Assembly: GCA_018660305.1 (NCBI GenBank)
Contig: JABJKO010000273.1
Span: 1 to 26,336, forward strand
From: Rhodospirillaceae bacterium
GTDB taxonomy: Bacteria; Pseudomonadota; Alphaproteobacteria; MPNO01; UBA2964
Reading direction: 5' to 3'
DNA: 26,336 nt
Part shown: one piece after another, positions 6,620-14,723 of the stretch
How the letters are laid out: every line of letters begins with the position of its first letter
Numbering within the stretch: the stretch's first letter is position 1
The notes under the pieces: generated by a model
Database searches by the model: none
What the model was told of the DNA's origin: nothing
What the model saw: the letters and a program-made list of their open reading frames with translations, nothing else
Position numbers and translations under genes: made by a program

Positions 6620-7485
6620 CCCACAGCCTCCTGCATATTAAAGATTGGCCCTTCGCGGCACACCCGCCGCAGGATTTTCTCGCCATTGACCTCAAAGGTG
6701 CGCATGCAGACATAGCAGGCGCCGAAACCGCACACCATGATCTGCTCCATGGCGACCTGACCGGGAATGTCGTGCCTGGCCCCCAGCCGCTTCATCAGCG
6801 TGAGCAGCCGGTTGGAGCCACAGGTGTAAAACGCATCCGCCTTACCGTCGGCGATTAGCTTTTCAAGAATGTCCTCGACATTTTCCACCGCGCTGCTGCC
6901 GTCGGTGTCGACTACTGTCACCACCTTGGCGCCCAGCCCTTCGAACAGATCGGTGGACATCACCACATCCGGGTTACGGGCGCTCAGGATCGCCGTCACA
7001 CCCACATTCTGCTCGGCCGCCATGCGTGACAATGGCGCCAACGTCGCGAGACCGACACCACGGCCCAGCACCACGATGTTTTTCCAGGCGGGATCGATGG
7101 TAAAGCCAATGCCCAGCGGTCCGGTGATATTGAAATCGTCGCCCTTCTCAAGAGTCGCCATGCCGCGGGTGCCGCGCCCCTCGCACTTGTACAGAAATTC
7201 AAGCTGACATTTTTCCTCGTTCACCCGGTAGATGCTCATGGGCCGGCGCATCCACACCTCGGCGCCATCGGGCGTCGGACACAGCAGATGAAAGAACTGC
7301 CCGCCTTTTGTGTTCATGGCGCGCTCATGCACATCCACCACCATGAGCTTGTATTCGTCATTGACCCAGTCATTGGAGGCCACCACCGAAATAAATTCGC
7401 TCGCCGGCCGGTCGGGAAGCGGGTCGGTTTCGCCGATTCTGAGCCCGGCATTAGTGTAATTCAGATTGGGATCGGAGTTTGTCAT
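6613..7485 (-). CDS. Dihydroorotate dehydrogenase electron-transfer (PyrK-like) subunit
   Basis: A 290-residue FAD/[2Fe-2S] reductase subunit of the ferredoxin-NADP reductase superfamily. The FAD-binding barrel shows MRRPMSIYRV near residues 80-90, and the NAD domain shows VVLGRGVGLATLAPL. Four iron-sulfur cysteines lie at C252, C257, C260 and C276 (CGFGACYVC then RRVC), the PyrK spacing. It passes electrons between NAD and the FMN of the adjacent PyrD-like subunit. The ATG at 7485 is chosen; an in-frame TTG at 7521 would add 12 residues without support. Compared with typical PyrK it is somewhat long, with about 30 extra N-terminal residues. The upstream 110 bp hold an inverted repeat that may regulate the pair. 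Confidence 0.82.
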   Translation of the reverse strand: MTNSDPNLNYTNAGLRIGETDPLPDRPASEFISVVASNDWVNDEYKLMVVDVHERAMNTKGGQFFHLLCPTPDGAEVWMRRPMSIYRVNEEKCQLEFLYKCEGRGTRGMATLEKGDDFNITGPLGIGFTIDPAWKNIVVLGRGVGLATLAPLSRMAAEQNVGVTAILSARNPDVVMSTDLFEGLGAKVVTVVDTDGSSAVENVEDILEKLIADGKADAFYTCGSNRLLTLMKRLGARHDIPGQVAMEQIMVCGFGACYVCMRTFEVNGEKILRRVCREGPIFNMQEAVGW

Positions 7486-7534
7486 CGCATCTGTCTCACG
7501 TGAAAGGAGTGTCCAAGCCAAAAATTACCATGGA

Positions 7535-7574
7535 ACTGTAACAAAATAAATACAATATCCAAAATTGTTACAGT
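7535..7574. promoter_or_regulatory. 10-bp perfect inverted repeat upstream of pyrK-like gene
   Basis: ACTGTAACAA (7535-7544) and TTGTTACAGT (7565-7574) are perfect inverted copies separated by 20 AT-rich bases. The element lies between the stop of the TPR/oxygenase gene and the start of the PyrK-like gene, both on the minus strand. It could be an operator with half-sites 30 bp apart, about three helical turns, or a weak hairpin ending the upstream operon. The stem is only 4 of 10 GC, so an operator seems more likely. Confidence 0.45.
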
Positions 7575-7594
7575 AGGGTTGTGGATAAGGTGGA

Positions 7595-8932
7595 TTATGA
7601 GCCAAATAGCATAGTGATGTTGATTCGGTGATTTTCGTATTTCGGGGCGAAATTCACCGAATCCGATCCGTGAAACAGCCGCGAATCGAACAAAACAGCC
7701 CGGTTTTCAGCGTAGGGAATGATCGTCTTGTCATCATCATCACCCAGATAGTCACGGATCGCCTGAATATCCGACTCGTAACCGCTGATCGCCCAGTCGG
7801 GCGGCGGCGGCTTGTGGTGGATCACCAGCCCGCCGTGGTCGGGATCGCTGTTGGCGTCATCAGGCGTCACCCAGAAATTGACGCTCACCGCCCCGTCATC
7901 GGCATGAATGTCGATGCCGCGCTGCGCATCAATCGCCTTGAAGGCCCAGATCTGGGTCAATTGGTGTGGCCCCAGGATCTCGGGAAACGCGGCGCGCAGC
8001 TCTTCGGCAATCTGCAGGATCAACGGGCAGGCCAGCCCGTCCTCAAGATAGGCGGCGAGACAGCCATCGATATGGGAAAAATCATACCAGATGGTGCTCT
8101 TGAGCAGGAAGCGCTGCAGCATGGCCAGCGCCCTGGGAGACAGAAAATCGTCAAACCAGGCGATGCCTGGTGATTTTTCCGCAAAGCGCTGGTTGATTCC
8201 GGTAAAATCCAGCGCCGGGTTCACCGCGCCGGAAAGGATCTCCGGCGCATCGATCAAATGATAGGGCGTGTTGTAACTGTCGCCGAGCACACCGAGTTGC
8301 GCGTCCGTCAACACGATCACGTCGTCGTTTCCGGCACCCGGGTCCAGCTCCCCGGCGAAACTCTCATAGGTTCGCGCCAACGCCTCGAAGCGTGCCGCGT
8401 CCCAATGGCCTTGCGCAACATGGCGCAGCTGGGCCGCGTCATGCCGCAGCTTGGCACGTGTGGTTTGAATCAAGGACGCGGACGCCATCCCTGCTCGATC
8501 TTCGCCGCGCCGCAACTCCAGGGTCCGCGCGAAATGATCGAGCGCCCGCTCGCGCTGCCCGGTGGCCATCCACAAAAACCCCAGCGCGCGATGGCCGTCG
8601 TAGTGACCGGGATCCAGCGCCACTGTCTCGCGATAGGAAGCGATGGCCGCCGCCACATCGCCCTGCGCATTCAACGCCTGCGCTTTGTTGGCATGGGCGG
8701 ATACATAGCCGGATTCACACGCGATTGCTTGATCGAACAGGCCGATCGCTTCGCCTGCACGGCCAATTTCCGCCAGAAGCACGCCGAGATTGTGAAGGGC
8801 GACGGCGTCATCCGGCGCAAGGTTGATGATCGCCCGGTATGTTGCTTCAGCCTCTTCCGACCGGCCGGCGTGATGAAGCGTCATCGCACCTGCGAGGAGA
8901 ACCTTGCGATCTGGCTGGGCGGGCTCGGTCAT
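7595..8932 (-). CDS. TPR-repeat protein fused to a 2-oxoglutarate/Fe(II) oxygenase-like domain
   Basis: A 445-residue protein. Residues about 10-140 form roughly four tetratricopeptide repeats (for example AVALHNLGVLLAEIGRAGEA and GHYDGHRALGFLWMATGQRE), used for protein binding. The C-terminal half resembles a double-stranded beta-helix oxygenase: DIHADDGAVSVNFW gives H343-x-D345, RLFHGSD gives H421, and HRINITMLFG gives the arginine expected to bind 2-oxoglutarate. These are the Fe(II) facial triad and co-substrate residues. Members of this kind are thought to hydroxylate proteins or small molecules; the substrate is unknown. Its ATG overlaps the regulator's stop by four bases (ATGA), so the two are translationally coupled. 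No signal peptide is seen. Confidence 0.7.
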   Translation of the reverse strand: MTEPAQPDRKVLLAGAMTLHHAGRSEEAEATYRAIINLAPDDAVALHNLGVLLAEIGRAGEAIGLFDQAIACESGYVSAHANKAQALNAQGDVAAAIASYRETVALDPGHYDGHRALGFLWMATGQRERALDHFARTLELRRGEDRAGMASASLIQTTRAKLRHDAAQLRHVAQGHWDAARFEALARTYESFAGELDPGAGNDDVIVLTDAQLGVLGDSYNTPYHLIDAPEILSGAVNPALDFTGINQRFAEKSPGIAWFDDFLSPRALAMLQRFLLKSTIWYDFSHIDGCLAAYLEDGLACPLILQIAEELRAAFPEILGPHQLTQIWAFKAIDAQRGIDIHADDGAVSVNFWVTPDDANSDPDHGGLVIHHKPPPPDWAISGYESDIQAIRDYLGDDDDKTIIPYAENRAVLFDSRLFHGSDSVNFAPKYENHRINITMLFGS

Positions 8933-9816
8933 CGGTCCGGCAGACCCGCGATGAGTTCGCGCATGAACGACGCTGCCGCCGGGCCTTTCAGGGCTCGGTG
9001 CCAGAGATCCTGCACAGTGCGTTCGTGCAGCGACAGCGCTTCGGGCGCAGACGTGATCATGGCAATCCCGCCCAGCACATTGGGCTGTTCGCCGAGACGA
9101 AACGGGCTGAGCGCCAGAATTTTACGCTCGGGCTGGCGGAAGATCTGAAAACTGGCATGGGGCAGGGTGCCGGGGACGATGCCGATCTGCACCCCGATGG
9201 GCTCGTCCTCCATCATGCGGATCAGATGCTCGGCCTCGGCCAGGGCGCGGGCCCGCCGGTCGCGCAAAATTTCGTCGGGCAGGCCAAACCGGCCCACCAG
9301 CCCGTTGCGCAAAAACCGGTCGATCTCGGCACCGGAGATGAGATTGAGAATACCCGGCTGGCGCGCGCGATAGGCTTCCTTGCGCTGACGCAGAATGGGC
9401 ATGAGTTCGCTTATCTGGTCGCGGGCACGGTCCGCTTCCTGTTCTTCATCGGGGATACTTTCCACGAGAACGGTTTCGAGCGTGTCGACAAACGTATTTG
9501 ACGCCAGGAGGAACGACACCGGCCCGGCCAGCACGACGATGTGTTCGGTGGTCTCCTCCACCTGACGCAGCCTCTCGAAGAAACTGACGGCGGACGCCAC
9601 ATATTCGACGCCAACCCCGAGCAGGGTGGGCACCGACACATCGAGTAATTCGGAGAGTTTCTCCAGCGTGTCGATCTTGGCGACCTCGCCCTTCTCGAAG
9701 CGGTAGAGGGCGGTACGGGATATGCCGAGACGGGCCGCGATCTCATCGGCGCTCAGCCCCGATCCCAGACGAAACGCCTTGAGCCGGTTGCCGATATCGT
9801 CAAAACGGAGCGTCAT
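8929..9816 (-). CDS. XRE-family transcriptional regulator
   Basis: A 295-residue regulator. The N-terminal helix-turn-helix (about residues 5-60) contains RLKAFRLGSGLSADEIAARL, GISRTALYRFEKGE and LEKLSELLDVSVPTLLG. The remaining 230 residues form a probably ligand-binding or oligomerisation domain that I do not recognise by name. The start is the ATG at 9816, since it opens directly into the helix-turn-helix; the frame is open for 48 more codons upstream, but that part is antisense-like low-complexity sequence inside the L3 gene. It overlaps the L3 stop by four bases (ATGA) and the next gene's start by four bases, so it is coupled between the hydroxylase and oxygenase genes. It is likely to control the divergent operons from the 12159-12420 region. 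Confidence 0.85.
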   Translation of the reverse strand: MTLRFDDIGNRLKAFRLGSGLSADEIAARLGISRTALYRFEKGEVAKIDTLEKLSELLDVSVPTLLGVGVEYVASAVSFFERLRQVEETTEHIVVLAGPVSFLLASNTFVDTLETVLVESIPDEEQEADRARDQISELMPILRQRKEAYRARQPGILNLISGAEIDRFLRNGLVGRFGLPDEILRDRRARALAEAEHLIRMMEDEPIGVQIGIVPGTLPHASFQIFRQPERKILALSPFRLGEQPNVLGGIAMITSAPEALSLHERTVQDLWHRALKGPAAASFMRELIAGLPDR

Positions 9817-12158
9817 GCCGCGCCGGCGCGCCGCCCCTCGTTGATCAGCTCGATCAGATGGGACGGGGTGACCGGGGCGTCCGTGACATGGACGTCGAAC
9901 GGCGTAAGCGCGTTTTCGATTGCCGCCACGATGGCCGATGGCGTCGGCACGCCACCGCATTCGCCGACGCCTTTCACCCCCAGCGGATTTACCGGCGACG
10001 GCGATTCATGATGTACCATGGTGACCGGCGGCATTTCCGGCGCCGACACCAGCAGATATTCGCCGAAGTTCGTCGTAATGGGCTGGGCGTCTTCGTCAAA
10101 CCCCATCCATTCGAAAAGCGCGTTGCCGACCCCATGGGCGATGCCGCCGAATATCTGCCCATCGACAAGCATCGGGTTGATCACCGTGCCGCTGTCATGA
10201 CCGATAACGAAGTTCACGATCCGGACATGACCGGTCTCGATATCGACCTCGACCTCGGCAACCGCCGTGCCGCTGGCATAGGTCATGGCATCCATGACGA
10301 CGGTTTCGGTTGCTTCCATGCCGGGCGAGATGCCACCGGGCAGGGTATAGCCCGGCGTTCCGGCGACCGCTTTCGCCACATCGGCGAGCCCGATCTTCAT
10401 ATCGGGGACACCCTTCACGCTGATGATGCCACCGGGCATAAATTCGAGATCCTCCTCCGAGGCCTCCAGCATGTGGGACGCCATTTTCAGCGCCTTTTCG
10501 CGCACCTTGCCGGCCGCCACATGGGCGGACGTGCCGGCCATGCAGGCAAGCCGGCTGTTGGACGTCCCGATGCCGAGAGAGGTCGCGGCGGTGTCGCCGT
10601 CGACAATGGAAACATTGTCCATGTCGCCGCCAAACTGCTCGCCGACGATCTGGGCCAGCATGGTCTTGTGACCCTGCCCGATATCCTTGCCGCCGGTCTG
10701 GACCGAGATTTTGCCGGAGGTGCCGATGCGCACCGTCACCATCTCGAACGGGCCGCGCCCGGTGCCTTTGACAAAATTGGCGAACCCGATACCGAGATAC
10801 CGGCCTTCGCCGAGCGCCGCCTTTTGACGCGCCGGAAAATCATCATATGAGGCTGCGGCCAGGGCATCCTTCATGCATTGGGGATAGTCCCCGGAATCGA
10901 GCTGGATGGGCACGCCTCCCCGCGTTTCGATGGGCAAATCGTAGGGCATGGCATCACCCGGCACCATGTTGCGCAACCGGACTTCTGTGCAGGGAAGACC
11001 GAGCTCCTTGGCGACCCGGTCCATAAGACGTTCCATGACAAATGTCCCCTGGGGGTGACCGGCGCCCCGCACCGGCGTGACCGGGACTTTATTGGTCAGC
11101 ACCACTTTCACATTCATCCGGTAATGGGGAACGATATAGCCGAGGGTGACGGTTTCCGCCGCGTTATAGGCAAGGTTCACGCCGCGCGCCGTATAGGCGC
11201 CGTGGTCGTGGATGACGCCACCGCGGATGCCGAGGATCTTACCGTCCGCATCGACGGCAATTTCCGCGTCCCAGTACTGATCGCGCTCCTGGGTGGTGAC
11301 CGTAAAATGTTCGCGGCGATCCTCGATCCACTTGATGGGCCGGCCCATCATTTTCGATGCCAACGCGACACAGATGTCTTCCTGGTAAACCACCAGCTTG
11401 GGGCCGAACCCGCCACCGATATCGGGGGTCACTACCCGGATGGTGCTTTCGTCGCGGCCCGTCATATCGATGAAGGTGGTCCGCAGGGAATGCGGCATCT
11501 GGGTGGAACTCCACAAAATGGTCTGGTCGGTCTTCACCTCATGCTCGGCCACGCAGCCGCGGCATTCCATGGAGTGGCTGCCGCCGCGATGCATTTTCAG
11601 ATTTTCCTCGAACACATGCGCCGCCTGACTGAACACCGCATCCACGTCGCCATACGCCATGTCGAACTCGGCGCAAATATTGTGGTCGGAATTGCTGTGT
11701 ACCAGCGGCGCATCGGGTTCCAGCGCATCGCGGCAATCGGCGGCCGCTGGCAGGGGATCAAACGCCACCTCGACCATGGCGGCCGCGTCTTCGGCGATAT
11801 ACCGGGTGTCCGCCAGAACAACGGCGATGGGCTCCCCCACATAGGTGGCTTCCGTGGCGGCCAGCAGGGGGCGGTTGCGATCCTGCCGGTAGGCCGGGCT
11901 GGGCAGACCCACCACCAGCGCCGGATTGACCAGCAGGGGCGCGAAATCGGCAAACGTAAGTACCGCGTGAACGCCGTCCATTGCCAGGGCCGCGGAGGCA
12001 TCCACCGCACCGATTTTTGTATGGGAGAACGGGCTCCGGACAAACGCCGCGTTCAGCGTATGGGGCAGGCGCAAATCGTCGATGAATTGTGCGCGGCCGC
12101 GCAAAAGGGCGGGGTCTTCCAACCGCTTCGCCCGCGTCCCAAAAACCTTCCCGCTCAT
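9813..12158 (-). CDS. Molybdenum hydroxylase large subunit (L3), xanthine dehydrogenase family
   Basis: A 781-residue molybdopterin-cytosine-dinucleotide subunit. The N-terminal aldehyde oxidase a/b hammerhead domain starts RAKRLEDPALLRGRAQF. Molybdenum-site motifs are TPDIGGGFGPK near 244-254, PVRGAGHPQGTF, GKDIGQGHKT, and the C-terminal GVKGVGECGG containing the catalytic glutamate E733. The CO dehydrogenase copper-cysteine loop (AYRCSFR) is absent: the equivalent reads VRGAGHP, so this is an aldehyde, N-heterocycle or related hydroxylase. It has no M or S partner on its own strand and presumably uses those of the divergent operon (15738-17071) or others elsewhere. It is the first gene of the coupled L3-XRE-TPR/oxygenase operon. 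It is clearly more distant from L1 and L2 than they are from each other. Confidence 0.9.
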   Translation of the reverse strand: MSGKVFGTRAKRLEDPALLRGRAQFIDDLRLPHTLNAAFVRSPFSHTKIGAVDASAALAMDGVHAVLTFADFAPLLVNPALVVGLPSPAYRQDRNRPLLAATEATYVGEPIAVVLADTRYIAEDAAAMVEVAFDPLPAAADCRDALEPDAPLVHSNSDHNICAEFDMAYGDVDAVFSQAAHVFEENLKMHRGGSHSMECRGCVAEHEVKTDQTILWSSTQMPHSLRTTFIDMTGRDESTIRVVTPDIGGGFGPKLVVYQEDICVALASKMMGRPIKWIEDRREHFTVTTQERDQYWDAEIAVDADGKILGIRGGVIHDHGAYTARGVNLAYNAAETVTLGYIVPHYRMNVKVVLTNKVPVTPVRGAGHPQGTFVMERLMDRVAKELGLPCTEVRLRNMVPGDAMPYDLPIETRGGVPIQLDSGDYPQCMKDALAAASYDDFPARQKAALGEGRYLGIGFANFVKGTGRGPFEMVTVRIGTSGKISVQTGGKDIGQGHKTMLAQIVGEQFGGDMDNVSIVDGDTAATSLGIGTSNSRLACMAGTSAHVAAGKVREKALKMASHMLEASEEDLEFMPGGIISVKGVPDMKIGLADVAKAVAGTPGYTLPGGISPGMEATETVVMDAMTYASGTAVAEVEVDIETGHVRIVNFVIGHDSGTVINPMLVDGQIFGGIAHGVGNALFEWMGFDEDAQPITTNFGEYLLVSAPEMPPVTMVHHESPSPVNPLGVKGVGECGGVPTPSAIVAAIENALTPFDVHVTDAPVTPSHLIELINEGRRAGAA

Positions 12159-12274
12159 GCGTCATTCTTTCTCAGTTTCGGGGCCCCCGAGTGGCCCGAC
12201 CCGGCTGCAGGGATATTGCCTGATAATCACCGCCAGCCAACCCTTTACGGCGTTCCGAGACTGTGTAAAATCCC

Positions 12275-12288
12275 AAAATGCGTATTTT
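12275..12288. promoter_or_regulatory. AT-rich palindrome between divergent hydroxylase operons (candidate operator)
   Basis: AAAAT-N4-ATTTT (AAAATGCGTATTTT) lies midway in the 262-bp gap between the L3 and L1 genes. The gap is otherwise free of genes and must contain the promoters of both operons. The XRE regulator encoded in the left operon is the obvious candidate to bind here. No clear -35/-10 pair could be assigned. Confidence 0.3.
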
Positions 12289-12420
12289 TCCCGAATTTGG
12301 AACAACTCTACCATCCCAATCCCCAAACGCCAGCCTGTTTCTGCCATTTCGGATTCATGACATGATGGTTTCGGGAGGAAGGCGTCGGATCACGACACAT
12401 CCGGCGACACAATAAAGACA

Positions 12421-14706
12421 ATGGCGACCGCTAAGACCAAAATTCTGGGCCAGCCCCTGATGCGGCTGGAAGACCCACCGCTGATCACGGGCCAGGGGCG
12501 CTTTGCCGGGGACATCAATTTTCCCGAACAGCTTCATATGCGCATGGTGCGGTCGCCCATGGCGCACGGCGAACTGCAATCCATCGACGCCTCGGAAGCC
12601 CGCGCGCTGCCCGGCGTGGTTGCCGTCTGGACCCGCGACGAGATCGCCGATCTACCGCCCATCGATTTTCGCGCCGATAAATCCGCCGAGGAGTTGAAGC
12701 CGTTCCGCCAGTACATTCTGGCCCGCGACCGCGTGCGCTATGTGGGTGACCCGGTCGCCGCCGTGTTCGCCGAAGATCCTTATGTCGCGGAAGATGCCGC
12801 GGAGCTGGTACAGCTCGAGATCGATCCGCTGCGGGTGATTACCTCGGCCGACGACGAACCCGGCGAGTTCGAGCCCGGCCTGAGTAGCGAAGCGGCATTG
12901 ATGACCCATGCCTATGGCGATTCGGACGCGGCCTTCGCGGCGGCCCATACGATCATCGAGCTTGATCTTTTCACCGGGCGGCATTCGGGCGTCCCCATGG
13001 AAACACGAGGCGCCATCGGGTTCTACGATCCGGCAACCGATATTCTGGAACTGCATGGCGCGGCCAAGATCCCTCACCGCAACCGTGACACGCTGGTCCG
13101 CATGCTGGGGCTCGATCCCGACCGCATCCATCTCCATGAAGGCCATACGGGCGGCGGCTTCGGTATCCGTGGCGAGCTTTACCCGGAAGATCTTCTGGTG
13201 CTGACCGCCGCCAAGCGCCTTGGCCGCCCCGTCAAATGGATCGAGGACCGCCAGGAACACATGATGGCCGCCAATCAGGGCCGTAACCAGCATCACCGTG
13301 CAAAGATCGCGGTGGACGAGAACGGCATGATCCTCGGCATGGCGGATGAATTCTGGCACGACCAGGGCGGCTATATCCGGACCCATGGTGCCAACGTGCC
13401 AAGCCGGACCATGTGCATGCTGACGGGCGCGTACAAAGTCCCCGCCTACAAGGCCCTGTGCCATCTGCGGCTGACCAACAAGACGCCGGCGGCGACCTAT
13501 CGCGCGCCGGGCCGGTTCGAAAGCACCTTCGTGCGCGAACGGCTTATGGATGCGGTTGCCGAAAAACTGGGAATGGATCGCATCGAGTTACGGCGGCGCA
13601 ATCTGATCACCGCCGCCGACATGCCCTTTGCCATCGATTTCGACGAACCCCATGTGGAAAATATGCTGATCGATTCCGGCGACTACCCCACCCTTCTCGA
13701 AAAAGCGCTGACCCATTTCAAGTGGGACCAGTTGCAGGCCGAGCTTGCCGAGCGGCGGGCCGCAGGCGAGATGGTGGGCAGCGGCATGGGGATCTTCGTC
13801 GAGGAAAGCGGCAAGGGACCGCAGGACGGCGCCCGCATTTCCATCGATGCCAAAGGCCATGTGGAAGTCCTGACCGGCGGAGCGTCACTGGGCCAGGGGT
13901 TCGAGACCACCATGGCACAGATCTGCGCCAATGCGCTGGGCTGCCGGTACGACCGGATCGAAGTAATCCATGGTCACACCAATTTGATCCCCTACGGTAT
14001 CGGCGCCCATGCGGCACGGGCCACCGTCATGACCGGTAGTGCGGTCAATGTTACGGCGCTGACCCTGCGCGGCATGGTGCTCGATGGGGCGGCCGAGCTT
14101 CTCCAGACACCGGCCGACGCGCTGGATATCGTAGAGGGCACCGTGATCGTCGCCGACAATCCGTCCGGACCTTCGGTAACCCTGGCCGATCTCGCGGCGC
14201 GCATGGGGGGCAAAATTGAAGCCGAGGATTTCCACAAGACCGAAGAGTCCGCCTTCCCCTACGGCATTCATTTCGCCGTGGTCAAAGCCGACCCCGATAC
14301 CGGCAACATCGATGTGGAACGGTTCATCGTCGCCTATGATGTGGGCTGCGCGGTTAATTCAATGCTTCTCGAAGGTCAGCTTGTGGGCGGCTGTGTTCAG
14401 GGTATCGGCGGCGCGCTTTATGAGGAATTCGTCTATAGCGAAACCGGCGAACCGCTGGCAGTGACCTTCGCCGATTACCTGATGCCGACGCTGGACCGAG
14501 TACCCTCTGTGGAATGCCTGATCACCGAGGACGCGCCCAGCCCGCACAATCTGCTGGGCATCAAGGGTGGCGGCGAAGGGGGCATCAACGGGGTCGGGGC
14601 GGCCATCGCCGGCGCCATCGACGAGGCCATCGGCATCCCGGGCGCGGTGACACAGCTGCCGGTCACGCCGCAAAGACTGAAACAGCTACTGCAAAAGCGC
14701 GGCTGA
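12421..14706 (+). CDS. Molybdenum hydroxylase large subunit (L1), xanthine dehydrogenase family
   Basis: A 761-residue catalytic subunit, first gene of the plus-strand operon. It opens LMRLEDPPLITGQGRFAGD, shared nearly exactly with L2. Molybdenum-site motifs are GHTGGGFGIRGELYPED (about 241-257), ATYRAPGRFESTFVRERLMD, GGASLGQGFETTMAQI, and GIKGGGEGGING with catalytic E719. The loop ATYRAPGR lacks the CO dehydrogenase cysteine. In this enzyme type the large subunit hydroxylates the substrate with water, and electrons pass through the [2Fe-2S] subunit to FAD. It is separated from the next gene by 17 bp. The ATG at 12421 has only a weak ribosome site; GGGAGGAAG lies about 40 bases upstream. Substrate not identifiable. 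Confidence 0.9.
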   Translation: MATAKTKILGQPLMRLEDPPLITGQGRFAGDINFPEQLHMRMVRSPMAHGELQSIDASEARALPGVVAVWTRDEIADLPPIDFRADKSAEELKPFRQYILARDRVRYVGDPVAAVFAEDPYVAEDAAELVQLEIDPLRVITSADDEPGEFEPGLSSEAALMTHAYGDSDAAFAAAHTIIELDLFTGRHSGVPMETRGAIGFYDPATDILELHGAAKIPHRNRDTLVRMLGLDPDRIHLHEGHTGGGFGIRGELYPEDLLVLTAAKRLGRPVKWIEDRQEHMMAANQGRNQHHRAKIAVDENGMILGMADEFWHDQGGYIRTHGANVPSRTMCMLTGAYKVPAYKALCHLRLTNKTPAATYRAPGRFESTFVRERLMDAVAEKLGMDRIELRRRNLITAADMPFAIDFDEPHVENMLIDSGDYPTLLEKALTHFKWDQLQAELAERRAAGEMVGSGMGIFVEESGKGPQDGARISIDAKGHVEVLTGGASLGQGFETTMAQICANALGCRYDRIEVIHGHTNLIPYGIGAHAARATVMTGSAVNVTALTLRGMVLDGAAELLQTPADALDIVEGTVIVADNPSGPSVTLADLAARMGGKIEAEDFHKTEESAFPYGIHFAVVKADPDTGNIDVERFIVAYDVGCAVNSMLLEGQLVGGCVQGIGGALYEEFVYSETGEPLAVTFADYLMPTLDRVPSVECLITEDAPSPHNLLGIKGGGEGGINGVGAAIAGAIDEAIGIPGAVTQLPVTPQRLKQLLQKRG

Positions 14707-14723
14707 CAGGGAGAGAACCAACC

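Noticed and set aside
9817..9960. 48-codon extension of the XRE regulator
   Set aside because: The helix-turn-helix starts right after the ATG at 9816, which overlaps the L3 stop. The extension lies inside the L3 coding region.
12189..12210. Sigma-54-like promoter (TGGC...TGCA) between L3 and L1
   Set aside because: The GG and GC elements are 12 bases apart instead of the required 10.
10878..12365. 495-codon plus-strand frame
   Set aside because: It is the antisense shadow of the L3 large subunit, rich in His, Gly and Arg, with no family motif.
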